Shown one piece after another: positions 44,413 through 56,982 of a DNA stretch of 64,000 nt. Each line of letters starts with the position of its first letter. Positions within the stretch are counted from its first letter, which is position 1. The stretch is from Platycnemis pennipes. Its lineage: Eukaryota; Arthropoda; Insecta; Odonata; Platycnemididae. The position numbers and the translations under genes are program-made. The notes below the pieces were generated by a model that did not search any database, was not told the DNA's origin, and saw only the letters and a list, made by a program, of their open reading frames with translations. The stretch is taken from the NCBI GenBank assembly GCA_933228895.1, contig OW121856.1:16261805-16325804 (forward strand), written 5' to 3'.

Positions 44413-45071
44413 ATAAGTAAAAAAGGTGTTATGGTCGTGCAAAACCCTTTTTCTTTTCCTCGCACAATACAAATGCATTATTTTTTGTCTTGATTTGCTA
44501 CCAATGACGCATTCGTCTTCCATATCAAATGGGGCAATAATAAAATGTGGCTGATATTCTTATGGCGCCGAGGAGTGGTTCTTAGCGTGGGTAGGGTAAC
44601 GGTAAATCTTCGGAGACGGTCGCGAAGGCATACGCACAGTCATTTTACCTTTCTGTTTACTCGTGGAGCGCCCACCGACACTGATTCCATCTACCTGACT
44701 CACGGCAGTCGCCTGGGGAATCAGGATAGGAGCCCCTTCCTTCATTTGCATACGGCAGGTGAAGCCTGCAGTAGGAAGATGAAGTGTTTAACCAGGGAGT
44801 AGTGGTATGAGGACGAACTCCTCTTTTCCTCCCGTTGAGTGGATCACTTGAATCGATGTGGTCGGAGGGAGTTTCTTGCTCTGGGAACGATTTGCATCCG
44901 AAAACCACCTCACTGAAGGGAATCCCAAGAGAGGTCCATTGATTCCTCGACTGCTTTCACGTCGCCGAAGCCATTCTGGCTGCATTCCTGCTCGAGAAAG
45001 CTCAGTGAAATCCTTAAGTTGCGTAAAGATACCTTTCTAGATCCGTTTTATACGAGCAAATGTCCCCCTGC
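44413..45071. other. Unassigned; overlapping ORFs on both strands
   Basis: 44545-45040 is less AT-rich and holds opposing ORFs of 60-85 codons. None is recognised. Confidence 0.35.
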
Positions 45072-45842
45072 AATGGGGAATATGCATGAAATTTGTTTCT
45101 CGAAGATCAATAATATACTTGAAGCGAAATTCTCTCACCAATTTAAATATATAAGCCAAATTCTTCTACGCCCACCACAAAGATTATTAAATGACATTAA
45201 AATGTTCCCGGAAATTGACGAAAGTCACATGACCTGAAACGCCTTCTGACGTCACTGCACGGTATAGATTCCATATTGCTACGGAGATAGACATTTATTT
45301 TTAAAAGAAAACGAAGTGAATATATTGTTTTGAGCTTTTTAGCCGTTTCTCAAAAGAAACGACGACTGAAAAAATACTTAAAAAAGCACATTCCGACAAT
45401 TTCCTTTGGTTTACTCACTTATGGCGTCGTTCTTCTAAAACAAACCAGCGATTGCATAGACGTAGTAGAAATTCGTGGGTACTAAACAGGCATTATATAA
45501 TTAATGGACGATTTGCTCGTTACAATCCATACAACGTAAATAAAAAAATCGAAATACCATCGTTTATTGCATTAAACAAATGAGATAAATACATACGTTA
45601 TCGCTAAGAATTCATTTAACAACTTATCTCCACGCATAAACAGATAAACAACGCCCATAGTGATACCGTGCCGTGACGTCTTGCGATGACGTTGTGTTTT
45701 TAAGCTGCCGAAAAGGTACAATTTTCAAAGAGTAATATCTTTGTAACGGAACTAAATTCTTCAGCATAATTTTCGCCAAGCACATTTTAGCTAATAAACT
45801 TCACATTCAAAGAGTTATAAAAAATAGTGCATGTTCCCCATT
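45072..45842. mobile_element. MITE-1, copy 2
   Basis: A 771-bp copy of the element at 20413-21186. TIRs AATGGGGAATATGCA / TGCATGTTCCCCATT are intact. Internal words such as ACCTGAAACGCCTTCTGACG and CAACGCCCATAGTGATACCG are conserved. Flanks show no clear target duplication. Confidence 0.8.
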
Positions 45843-46077
45843 GTTATGAGAATATGGAATTTCTGTTATATGCGTTTAGATTAGTAATCATTTTGTCAAA
45901 TAACCATTGGTTTCATAAAAAACACATGACGCCCAAAACACATAGATAACGTTCATGTCGATATGCAAGTATAAGTATTTTAGGCCTTACAATATCATAT
46001 GCTAATTGATATTTTGGAATAAAGAACAATAGATATAGAATTATTCTAAACTCAAGGGACCATTAAAAAATCAAATA

Positions 46078-46229
46078 AAACTTTGTTCAGCTCCACAAAA
46101 TATAATGAAATACTGTTCGACCGGTTTCGACCTTTCCAGGTCATTTACAAGAGCTGACAAGCTCTTGTAAATGACCTGGAACGTCGAGCAATATTTAATT
46201 ATATTTTGTGGGATAGAACAAGGTTTATT
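46078..46229. repeat. Foldback repeat with hammerhead-like core
   Basis: Inverted arms share CCACAAAATATAAT, CAGGTCATTTACAAGAGCT and AACAAGGTTT/AAACTTTGTT. A perfect inner palindrome surrounds GAC near 46157. On the minus strand ATGACC TGGAAA GGTC GAAACC (about 46147-46123) resembles hammerhead stem II plus GAAA, but the CUGAUGA box is degenerate. It is possibly a Penelope-like or retrozyme-type relic. Confidence 0.5.
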
Positions 46230-46523
46230 TTATTTATATACTGTCGAAATTCCATCAAGTTAACTTACATGCCAATTCTATGGATATCATGTCCATTAAA
46301 AATTCGAATTATCTCAAGTTGAAATTTCAAAAAATTTGAAAAGTTACTCTTGCATCCAGATTTAACAAAAAACTATGTTTTTCAGATATCATTATTGTTT
46401 ACCTTATAATTTACTAGTTAATCTTTTACACTATGGCTATATATTTTATAAGAAGTCACGTTAACTGATTGCAGAAAAAGATTTTTAGCTTGCATCCTTG
46501 ATTTAGTTTCCTCACTCATAATA

Positions 46524-46992
46524 TCATCATCATGGGTCAATCCTAGGATTGGGTTCACGCAGCCTTCCACTCATTTCTCCATCGGCCAACCTCGTCATAT
46601 TAACGTAGTTCCTCTCTTTCACGTCCTTTACGACCTGTTCTATATATCTCATACGAGGCCTGCCGTTTCCATTCTTCACGTTCACTTTTCCTTCACGATA
46701 TTCGTCATCAGGCCATCGCGTCTTAAGATTTGGCCGATTAGGTTGCCCCGTCTTCTTTTTAGAGTTTTCAGCAGACGTCTCTTTTCTCCCACTCTTCTTA
46801 AGACTTCCTCGTTTGTACTCGGTCGATCCCTTATATCTTCATCTTTCTTCGGTAGCACCACATTTAGAATGCTTCCACCCTTTTCTTCTCCGCTGCTCTC
46901 AAGGTCCATGCCTCACTGCCCTTTAAGTAATATGCTCCAGATGTATGTTCCAATGAAATGTTTCCTAACTACCACGCTTGTAGATTCATAAC
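46524..46992 (-). mobile_element. RTE-like LINE, 5'-truncated 3' end
   Basis: Starts with ATCATCATCATGGGTCAATCC (tail in reverse), then the C-terminal coding region on the minus strand: NGRPRMRY-type, NLIGQILRRDGLM, RRVGEKRRLL, RDRPSTNEEVLRR. The open part is 46909-46682. Homologous to the last ~470 bp of 57416-60828. Confidence 0.85.
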
Positions 46993-48050
46993 ATATGAAT
47001 CTAAATGATTTAGTGGCAGAGAGATAGGCAACTAAAGCACAACTTCATTCACAGTCTAGTCGATACTTTCTCTGATTTTAAACACGAACTATGCTTTCAA
47101 AAACTGTTCTTATTAACTGTTCTTATCACTCCTTGCTTACACTTTTTGCAGGGTTCAGAATGTCGAACTCGATTCTAAGAGCGTCACCGTTTATTGGGAG
47201 AATGTTCTCGATCAAAATCCCCTGTATTGATTTTGGAGATTTTTTTTATCATATCCTGGTTCAGGGACTATAAAAGGGATCCTCATTGTGTAGAAAATCC
47301 AAGCTTCGAATTCTAATACTATGCATGCAGCACAGCGTTGACGTAAATTGTTCGAATCAACCAACAATATTGAACAATTTTTTAACGTTCACTTACAAAA
47401 TGCTAGAAAGCGAACAGAATATTCGAGATAAAGGCAATTACGAATTATAGTTAGAAGTTCTAATTATCCCAGTACCACTGGATAATATTAACCTTTTTTC
47501 GCTAATCCATACTAACGCTTTTTGACAACCCACCATTGGGTGGCAAGGTGTATGAGGTATTACTCATAAATACAAATTGATTGTCATAAAAAAACAATGA
47601 TTAAACAGGAAAAATTGGATAAAACGTAAGGCTTTCTTAAAATTTTTATGGCATAATTGGAGCAAAACACTGTTTTGGTTATCTGTCATAGGGATCTTGT
47701 AGTTATCGTAGTTCAATTCCATTCAATTTAAATTACACGTGCTGAGTTTAATTAAGGAAACTTGCCCTGCTCTGTGACCCATTCTCCTTCTTGGCAGAAA
47801 ATTCTTTACTAATTTTTTTTGCCGTCCTAAACTTCCTTGCTTAATAAATGAGGGCCGTGTCTTACAGCGACAAGAATTTTTTACTTCTGAGACTACGCAG
47901 CGCGCATATAACCTCCGTAGTACGAACAACAGTACAAAGAAGTCGTAATTTTTCCAGTCCCTGGGAATTTGTTATTGGGAGGTTTCACCTCATGTAGTTC
48001 CAGCGACCTGTTGGAAAAATTTGAACTAAGAGAAATGAGACGCCCGGAAC
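46993..48050. other. Unassigned 1-kb stretch
   Basis: AT-rich with ORFs of about 70 codons or fewer, none recognised. Confidence 0.4.
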
Positions 48051-48052
48051 TA

Positions 48053-51000
48053 GGGTAAAGGGGGGTGAATCGGACCAGCGGGTGAATAGGAACGCTTTTC
48101 AAAAAGTGCGCTCAGACCCGAAACGGTATCACTTGAGACTGACTACGTTTTAGGAATTGCTTCTTTGTAATCTTGTCCTTCTAGTAGAGTGAAAACGAGA
48201 ACTGGACGACTGAATTTAAGCAAATGATACTCTGTCGAATGGAAGCCTACCATACGAGAGAGGTGTGAAATTGGGTATTTAGAAAACCTCGTATAGGTTC
48301 AAAGTAAGGTGACATTGTAGCGCTTACTCAGATTTCAAGTTTTTCTTTCCTGAAAGGAAATCTAATACCATAACTGCCACATTAGGTTACTTTTTTGAGC
48401 CTTGTATGAATATCGGAGTTACCAAACATGATACAAAATCATATTACTTAGTCGGGTGAAAATGACCAGCACGCGCAGGAGTTCAGTTCCAAGCCGCTGG
48501 TCGAGGGTGAAGCATTGAACCAGTTATACTCAACTGACACTTGGAAAAATTCCTTCTGCTACTGAAAAGTAAGTAGATATACAACTAATATTGATAAATT
48601 GCTTACTTACACTTAATGTTTTACATTAAAAACATCAAATGTTTATAAGAATGTTTGAGCGAAAGTGGCTAAAAATTTGTTTTTAGGCCATACTCTTTTA
48701 TTTAAGTATTATAAGAAGTTTAATGGAATAAACCTATTTTAATGCTATTCTATATCACGTTATAGATATTTACTACGTATAACGAGGAGGAGGAAAGAGA
48801 TTTTCCCCGTCATAGAGGTGAATTATTACGGCGACGAGCACGATTTACAGGCTGAGCGAGAGGTAAGCTACCTTCGTTTGATGTAACATACGTTGTGTAC
48901 TGTTCCATATATATTAACCAATTATTCGCTGAAACAATATCATAAAACATACGCATTTCGTGATGGAAATTTATTGTTCATAATTCACATTGAGTTCCAT
49001 ACCTATACATTCTACATTACTCAGTGGTCTATATTTTCCAATCTGAAAGAAAAGGAGGTGATATAATGTACGTGATAGAGGGATTGCCAGAGTATTAAAT
49101 ATTATATATGGCAACAGAATTAGTTGTGGAACGCCTTACAACCTCCTTTTGATAGCGTAACATTAGCAAAATTTCATTTAAAACGTATTTATGAAAGTGA
49201 TAATTTTCGCTTACCGTTAATGTTTTTCCTTTTGGATTAAGATGGGGAAGTACCGGCGAAAAACGGAACAGACATGGACAGAGGAGGATATGAGAATGGC
49301 GCTGAAAGCTTTCAGAGAGGGAAGAAGCATGAGGCATTCTGCCGAACTTTTCAATGTTCCCCGTACTTGCCTCTATCGTAGGATAGTAGCGGATACGGAA
49401 AAATTGAAGACAAGAGGGGGGCAAAATGTCTTCTCAGTGGAAGAAGAGGAAGCATTAATTAGAATAATTCTTAGGTTATGTGAAATTGGGTTCGGATTGA
49501 CAAGAGATGATGCCATGAAGGTGGCATATGAATTTTCCATTGAAAACAACATAAAAAAAAATTTATGTGCGTTAAAAAAACGAGCAGGCAAGGATTGGTT
49601 CTTGAATTTTATATCTAGACATCCTTTAAGTCTTCGAAAACCCGAAGGTTTGTCAGTGGCTCGAGCTGAGGGTTTAAATAAGGAAGATGTAGACGATTTT
49701 TTTTCAAAGTTAACTATTTCGATGGCTGAGGCTGGAGTTATGGATAGGCCCCACCTTATATACAACGTTGACGAAACGAGATGTGTATTCAATAATCGCC
49801 AAACCCAAAAGAATGTTGCAAGAACAGGATCTAAGGTAGTCATAAAACAGACGTCAGTGGAAAAGGGGGAATTGGTGACAGTTGTTGCGTGCTGCAATGC
49901 AAGTGGACATTAAATACCACCTTTTGTAATTTTTAAGGGGAAAAAGTTCCATAAGGAATGGGAGGATGGATTTCCGTTGGGATCTAAAATTTTTATGTCC
50001 GATTCAGGGTGGATAAATGAGGATCTTTTTTTGGAGTGGCTAAAGCACTTTCAAGCAAACAGGATTCCTGGCCGATGCATTTTAGTCCTCGATGGCCACG
50101 CATCACACAAGACTCTTCCTGTTCTACTGTTCTGTGAAAGGAATGAGATCACTCTCTTATCACTGCCCAGCCACACTACACAAAGGTTGCAACCTCTGGA
50201 CAGGTCTTTTTATAAACCATTAAAGACATACTACGATATTGAAACAAATGCGTATATGACAGTTTGTAAGGGGGATAGAGAGATAACTAAATTTAATTTT
50301 GGTCGGCTTTTTCGAAATGCATGGAGCAAAGCCGCAACAATCGGCAACGCTGAAAATGGATTCCGATCAACAGGAATATTCCCTCTGAATCCGGGTATCC
50401 TGACGGAGTTATATCTTCATCCTTCTAATCTCGGAAGCTCACACGCCCCAGAAGAAGCATCAACTCCTTTTTCGACAAATTCATCTTCCGATCAAAAATT
50501 AACTGCCAGTCCCTATGAAGAAAGCCAATCCTCGACATCAACATCTGAGGAATCGTCAAATACTTTGGGTAGGTCTTTCCATAATTTACTACCTACACCA
50601 GAAAAAAGAATGAAAGTCAATGTGAAAAGGTCAAGAAAGCAAATTGCTCAAATACTTACTTCTCCAGCTGTAATAGAAGAAACAAAGCAACGACTGAAGA
50701 AACAAAATATTAGGAACGCGAAGGGAACTTGCAGAAACTTATATGAATCATCTTCAGATAGGGACGGCAATACTGAGAATGGGGAAAACTCAGCTGATGA
50801 TACGCTTTGTGGCTTCTGCTCCAAGTCTTATAATTGTGCGAATTCGTCAAAGTTTAGAGACTGGATTAAGTGCATGAAGTGTAATTGTTGGTACCATGAG
50901 CTGTGTGTAGGTGCTAAGGGGCGAGATAAATTTACTTGTGGTAAATGTGCTTAATTGTTTTGGTAAATTTGTTCTATTTTGTTCTATATGTTCAGATTTG

Positions 51001-51400
51001 GTGATGTATGTCTATTTGTAAAGTTATGTTTGACTCTAAGAAGGTGTCGTCGAAATATCTCCAGACTGCACTACATTGTTAAAAGCAATGATGCAAAATT
51101 TCAAAATTTTCTGGAATAAAACTTAAGAAAACTAAAATTTATAACGTTATTTTACTGGTCCGATTCAGCCTCTAATCTGGTCCGATTCGCCCTCCAAGTC
51201 GTCGGGCGAATAGGACCATGCAGTCTCTTGAAGAAATTGCTCCAGGACCGTTCTATTCAGAGCAACCACGCTGAAAATTGCGTTTTAAACTGGAAAAACA
51301 TCAAGTCCTTTGCTGATAATGCTTTCAGAATGTAACTGTTTACACAAACGAGGAAATCGACGATTTTCCTTTTTGTGGCCCGATTCACCCCCCTTTACCT
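48053..51400 (+). mobile_element. Pogo/Tigger-like DNA transposon, complete ends
   Basis: 3348 bp flanked by TA dinucleotides (48051-48052 and 51401-51402), as expected for Tc1/mariner-pogo insertion. The 24-bp TIRs begin GGGTAAAGGGGGGTGAATCG (left) and AGGTAAAGGGGGGTGAATCG (right, reverse-complemented), with two mismatches over 24. The motif GG(T/C)CCGATTC(A/G)CCC or its complement recurs near both ends (48070-48110, 51155-51215, 51370-51395), as transposase-binding iterons would. One transposase gene lies inside, followed by AATAAA at 51115-51120. Confidence 0.92.
49242..50954 (+). pseudogene. Pogo-like transposase with C-terminal zinc finger, one nonsense codon
   Basis: 571-codon frame (570 residues plus stop) interrupted only by TAA at codon 224 (49911-49913). 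Order: N-terminal HTH (residues ~10-55, MRMALKAFREG, VPRTCLYRRI), a CENP-B/Tc5-type HTH (~60-145, WFLNFISRHP), then a DDE_1 catalytic core. Visible acidic residues are D177 in YNVDET, D284 in VLDGHASH and D320 in LQPLDRSFYKPLK; the last two are 36 apart. A Ser-rich linker (~390-450) and a basic segment follow. The C-terminus is a PHD-like Cys/His cluster (CGFC, CMKCNCWYHELC, CGKC). Start chosen at the ATG preceding the first HTH. The single lesion implies recent inactivation, or a sequencing error. Confidence 0.88.
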
Positions 51401-51402
51401 TA

Positions 51403-51769
51403 TTCATTCCACCAAGGCTTGTCAACGAACTACAAGTTTGCTTTCAGCAATTTAAGTGAACTCATCACTTGCGTTTCCTGAAATGTCGGCAAGCTAATCC
51501 AAAGAAGCATTTTAAGTCCATGGAGTAGGTGGCAGACATTGTGAGTTTCAGTTCAAAGTGAATGGCTCACTGTCTGAGGCCGTGAATAGTTCTATATTCA
51601 CTGAAGTGAATAGTTCGTTCGTGAACTACCCATCTCTAATGTTAAAGCATTACTAACACATGCATGATAGGGAAATGGCAATTAATGGATTTAGGAAAAT
51701 GTTTTTCTAACCAATAATCATTGGCATTTCAATTTGTTAGTAGCAACATATAAATGAACATTGATGTGT
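51403..51769. other. No recognised gene
   Basis: Nothing recognised between the pogo element and the next LINE tail. Confidence 0.4.
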
Positions 51770-51922
51770 TGTTACTAACCACCTAGTTGCATGAGATCCT
51801 TGTATCTAACGTGTGTGCATGAAGTTCTAGCACTACATCTCATAGTTTCATGTAAGTAGTGAATGCTTATTGATCTTCACCTCCTGCCATACACCCTCGC
51901 GGTGGCTCGTAGGGTATTAATT
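51770..51922 (+). mobile_element. CR1-like LINE family B, 3' end
   Basis: 3' UTR words CACCTAGTTGCATGAGATCC and TTGATCTTCACCTCCTGCC, then hairpin CATACACCCTCGCGGTGGCTCGTAGG and GTATTAATTAGGCG. Only ~150 bp. Confidence 0.8.
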
Positions 51923-52033
51923 AGGCGTATGCGTAGGGAATTGGTTGGTCTGGTTAAATAACTATAGGTGTCAACACCTTATATAAACCCACCACTACTA
52001 CCTAATATTTGAAAACACGTCTTCGGTAATGAA

Positions 52034-52568
52034 ATGGGGGCGTTTACTCGGAACCGAAATCGCAATTTTGTCCCCGAAATCGTTAGATGGAAACGAAAAA
52101 ATAATTTTAGTGAAAAAATTAATCTTCTAACCACAACCGTTCACTCATAAATCCAAAATTAAAATAAGGAAAAGGTGACGCCCACCGAAAAAGCTGCTGT
52201 GAAAACATTTACGTCATTTTCCTCCCGTCCTTGACTGCTCTTATGGGAAGAGAAGGGAGTGGAGGGGGATTCTCAGTAGGTCTACTCGCACAGATCCTGT
52301 CGCAATCGCTCCCATTGGGAGAGCCAACTTTGTCCCCCCCTCTGCGATTAGGCGAAGTAGCTTCGCGGGCTCAGTTGTGATTGGACGAAGTCGTTATACG
52401 TCAGTGGTTGCACCACGCCCACTTTTCCGAAAGGGTTAAAAAGATCAGTTTTTCGCCACTTATAACTCGGGAAATAATTGACGGATCAAAAAAAGGAAAA
52501 ATACCTGTCTTTTTATTCTACAAACTCTATCAGATTCAGCAATAAAAAATTATGGTAAACGACCCCAT
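52034..52568 (-). mobile_element. MITE-2, copy 2
   Basis: 535-bp inverted copy of 11881-12402, with TIRs ATGGGGGCGTTTAC and (reverse-complemented right end) ATGGGGTCGTTTAC intact. Internal substitutions are scattered, with a small extra segment near 52290-52350. Confidence 0.75.
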
Positions 52569-53293
52569 TCTTATCCTTATGAACACGGAGATGTATTCTG
52601 TTTCATCCCCAACGCAATCCAGATATACGGTAGTCTGGACTTACTTCAACTTTTGTTCCCCAGCGCTAAACGCAGAAGCAACATTTTCCACGGTTATCTC
52701 ATCGTGCGGAACTTGGAAACCAACTCTCGACAAGTTACTTGTGTTTCGAAGTTGATGAACCACACGAGAATTTATCTTCATCTCCGCTTATTCTCATCAT
52801 TCCGCTTCCTTTTGTTTCGATTCCCAAAAGTCATGAGTTTTGCACTGGATAAGCTTAATATTAAGAAAACAGTCGTTTTGCGGTTGGAGGAAGGTTGAAT
52901 GAAACGCCTCGAATAAATCATTTTTGGTGGCGGAAGACACCGCCCTGTTTCCTACCAGCATGTACATTGTTTTCTCGACATCCTCTCTTGAAGTAAAAGT
53001 TTTGAATTAATTGTTGTCAACTGCTGGCCTGTTGTTTCACCGGTCTTGTTTATAAGCGGATAGGGATTAGGGGGTTAAGAGACGAATTCTATCCTATTTG
53101 GTTGCTCATACTTCGCTTGCTGTAATTATAATGGAATACTTCCTCTCGAAATGCCAATAATTCAGCAATTAAAGGGGAACAGTATGGAAAACTGTATCAT
53201 ACAAATATTTTCGTGGCTAATCGTAGGATAACGGATATTTCGGGTTTTTCCACGCCTTGTCTCTATTTTAGGATTGTTGACCTGATGATGCTT
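52569..53293. other. Unassigned spacer
   Basis: Two overlapping plus ORFs (67 and 81 codons, 52552-52898) without recognised motifs. Confidence 0.35.
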
Positions 53294-53644
53294 TTAACAC
53301 TTTCAGTGCGGCATGACGTCAATTGACGTCATAGCATGTTAGGTCCAGTGGCGGCATGACGTCAATTGAAGTCATGCGTACCTTTCTTTTCGAGACGGCT
53401 TTTCTCCGCCTCAGCGCCTCGGACGAACTCAGTGTGTGCTTCCCGTCATTCATTTGACTCAAATCTGCTTTGGAACAAGTTTAGTTTCTGAATCATAATT
53501 ATTTTATTTATGATAAAATCTTCGTTGTTAGCCTTACACACGGCAATGTAAAAGGTAGGTATGAGATTGTAAGTATGTATTTTATTTGTTATTTCTGTTC
53601 TAATATCTTTTTAAGTTCTTAATACATCGCTTAGTAATGTCTCT

Positions 53645-53832
53645 TCATATACATCTACATAATACCCTGCAAGCCACCATATAGGTGTGTGGCAGGGGGT
53701 GAACTCTCACCAAACATTCACTACATATCATGCATAAAATTTGTAATTAAAAATTAAAATAGCAAAGCATACATGCAAAAACATGCAGTTAGTTGGGTTA
53801 GCTTTAAGTCCTTATACCAACATGCAGCTACC
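53645..53832 (-). mobile_element. CR1-like LINE family A tail nested in piggyBac
   Basis: ATCTACATAATACCC, hairpin, GGGGGTGAACTCTCACC and 3' UTR up to AACATGCAGCTACCC. It breaks off at ~53832 and lies wholly inside the piggyBac element, so it inserted after that copy formed, or was carried by its progenitor. Confidence 0.8.
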
Positions 53833-54041
53833 CTTGGTGTCTTTTGGGGTATTCAAAGGGAAGGAAAATGTGTTGGGGGTTTTCCGATGTGAGGAATTTA
53901 TAACGGTTTCGCACATCCTGCGACCCCTCTGGAAGGGCTTCTTCAAGCGTTTCCTCAGTTGTACACGAACCACTGGTAGAGGAAGACTAGTTTGCGCCCT
54001 TTCGGTATTGTCGGAGTTCAGTTGGCTGCTTAAGTTTTCAT

Positions 54042-55453
54042 TTGTGGTACGTCATTCAAGTAGTATTTTTACTCTTACTTTTTACCCATTTACCCATTCT
54101 TACCCTTACGGTGGAAGAGACAAATAAATGTTCCGACGAGCTGCTTGAGGCTAATGTATCCCCGAAAGCAAGGATCATAAAATGGAAACCGTTAGCCAAG
54201 GAGGAGTACCTAGTTTTTCTTGGGCTTCTCCTTCACATGGGAGCAATACTCTTGAGAAGGCTGGCTAACTTTTGGAGCAGGGATTTTCTTTTTGATGTTC
54301 TTTGCTTTCGGGGTTGCATGAGCCGGGATCGGCTCATGGGCATTCTTCAATGCTTGCATTTTGCAAAAAGCCGTGAACCAAATCAATCAGCTGACAGACT
54401 CCACAAAATAAGACCTGTGATTGACATTTTCAATAAGACTATGGGCAAACTAGTGACTCCGGAGCAGAGACTCTGCATTGACGAGTCAATGGTACTCTGG
54501 AGAGGCAGACTGATTTTTAGAATTTTTTTGAAGGGGATGAAGCACAAGTATGGTATAAAATTGTATATGCTGACTAAACCTTCCGGATTAGTCCTGAGAG
54601 TTCTCGTGTACACTGGTCTTCTGATGCTGATGTAGGAGGTAGAGGTCATGTTGACAATGTTGTTCATAAACTAATGGAGGGAAGGCTTGATGTCGGCCAT
54701 TCATTGTTTATGGACAATTATTACAACAGTGTCAATCTGGCCCACCAACTACTGCAACGGAAGACGTATTGTACCAGCACTCTCAGGAGTAACCGAAAGG
54801 CTAACCCCCCTACTATCACCAAGTGCAAACTAAAGAAAGGAGGGATTGTGGATGCCTTCACTGATGATGGCATTTGCGTCTTGAAGTGGAAAGACAGAAG
54901 GGATGTACTGATGATCAGCTCCGAGTATGGAAGTCGCCCTATTGATGTTCCCCGCCGCAGAGGGCGAGGAACAGTCTCCATGCCGGAGGCGGTGGCCAGG
55001 TACAACGAGGCAATGGGAGGCATTGATCGAGCTGATCAAATGATGGCATATTACCCAATTGAACGCAAGACGCTAAAATTGTATAAGAAGTTGGGCATCC
55101 ACATCTTTCATATTCTTCTACTCAATAGCCATTTTCTTTACAATAGAATCCACCCGAAATTATCCCTTTTCGATTTTCGTACTGCAGTAATAAGATCTCT
55201 CCTCCTACCCGCCTTTACCCCACCCCCAGCTTCTGTCCCCTCCAGAGTACAAACTTTGTCAGACCACTTCCCAACGTTACATATAATAGACGATCCCTGA
55301 AAACAAAAACGACGACCACAAAAGAGGTGCCGGGAGTGTTATGAAAGCGGGGTTCGCAAGGACACAATTTACTTTTGTCCAGCATGTGAGGGGACACCTC
55401 CTCTTTGCTTGAGCCCGTGTTTCCAAAAATATCACAGGGCAAAGTCAAAATAA
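54042..55453 (+). pseudogene. piggyBac transposase, frameshifted
   Basis: First frame 54042-54635: TVEETNKCSDELL, LGLLLHMGAILL, CMSRDRLMGILQCLHF and CIDESMVLWRGRL (catalytic Asp codon 54480-54482). A 1-base shift near 54620 moves reading to 54674-55300: LFMDNYYNS (Asp codon 54713-54715), GRGTVSMPEAVARYN and MGGIDRADQMMAYY (Asp codon 55025-55027). All three DDD residues are thus present. An in-frame TGA at 55298-55300 precedes the C-terminal Cys-rich finger (CRECYESG, YFCPACEGTPPLC, CFQKYH) ending at TAA 55451-55453. The N-terminal region upstream of 54042 is decayed. Not functional as read. Confidence 0.9.
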
Positions 55454-56982
55454 TTTTTTGTACCTGAAAATTTTATATATATGTATATTTTCAATTTGTT
55501 ATATATTTAATTAGTATATTTTCAATTAGTATATTTTCAAGTTTTGTATTTTTAATTTGTATATTTTCAATTAGTAAATTCTATTGTTTTATATATATCA
55601 AATAAATAAATAATGTTCACATGTAGTTTGAAAACTTTTTTACTTAACCTAAAGCCTAGAATGTGTTTTGATGCATAACTTAACGTAAAATTCGGAAAAG
55701 AAAATATGATACAATTTTACAATAGTTTTAAAGGAAATTAAATGTGTTCCTTTTTCATGTTGTTTCTGTTATCGGGGCTATTAAAAGACACTATTTGTTT
55801 CCTCTTATATGGTTTTTAGTGCCGTGTCACAGTATTCTCTTTCTCCATAAATGTAATGGTTAATAATTCTAAAGAGTTGTGGGTGTCAAAGGTTTGGAGG
55901 GTGAGTTTGGAAACGGTTATATCTTCATTACACCCCGCCAGCCACCCAACGGGCTTGTGGCACGATGTTTTAGCCTTGAGAAATATGCCACATTTACGGC
56001 TATCTGTCTCTCTATTTGCCGTGTATATCCTGTGGTGGCGATCGTCACTCGGTGCATTGGGAGTGGTATGGGGTAAGATAATATAAAAAGAGGTTTCTGA
56101 ATTGTTATCTGCAACAACAAAAGCAGCATATGCCGAACATTGCAAAGGAAGAGTTAACGAAATTGATTTAGTATTGAATTGAATTGAGTAATGAGGGCGA
56201 TTGAAGTTTGAGTGGGTTTTCAGTAATATAATATCTTTAGCTCAGTATATATAATTGCTTTCACATTAAAAAAATATTATTGTTACTTTTATTTAACTAT
56301 TAAATAAATGCATTATAGAATTACGTATATATTATAAGGGCCTTCCATGTAAAATAATGGTGGGTCAGAGCTAATACTGATGAATAATACCACAAAGGTG
56401 TGTATGAAGAAAATTCAACTAAAGTGGGGGACATACATTTGTTTCCGTTTTTAGCAATTTTTTTATTAAACGTCAAAAAACTTCGTATGAGAGAACACAA
56501 GCAAAGTAAACGACCTCGTTCATTCCATTACAGGAAAAGTTGAGGAGAAAAAATGAGACACATGGGTAAGACATATGGGAGAGTCTTTGTTGAACAACAA
56601 GGGCGATATTATAATAGCAAAAACAAAATAAAAATTGAACGAGTTGAATTGCTTATTTATAAGTCATCTATGGTTTTGACAAACTATATCAAAGAATGAG
56701 AAACAAAACGCAATGGAACGAAGATTGAACGAAAAAAAAACTTAAGCAATTTACGGGGTGGCTATGCAACCCGCAATATTTATTAAAGGTTCTATTCCGT
56801 GGCGGATGACGTCAATTGACGTCATGATTTAAAAATTTTTTGTAATAAATTTAAAAACAAAAAAACAAAAAAGATTATTGAATCTCACATTTACATACAT
56901 TTCTACAAACGAATAATGAAAAAAAAATATTCAGCCACTAGCAACAATTTACAAATTATATAAGCCGCACTGAAAGTGTTAA

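Larger units (their letters stand above)
53298..56978 (+). mobile_element. piggyBac-like transposon, complete ends
   Basis: 3681 bp bounded by TTAA on both sides (53294-53297, 56979-56982), the piggyBac target. TIRs are CACTTTCAGTGCGGC (53298-53312) and its exact reverse complement (56964-56978). Subterminal sequences carry an 18-bp perfect palindrome TGACGTCAATTGACGTCA near both ends (about 53315 and 56808), plus a one-mismatch third copy near 53358. It contains a decayed transposase, AATAAA signals near 55601 and a nested CR1-A fragment (53645-53832). Confidence 0.93.

Noticed and set aside
49373..49897. 174-codon minus ORF inside the pogo transposase
   Set aside because: Antisense shadow of a well-supported transposase frame.
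54383..54667. Minus-strand ORFs inside the piggyBac transposase (also 54721-55023)
   Set aside because: Shadows of the transposase on the opposite strand.
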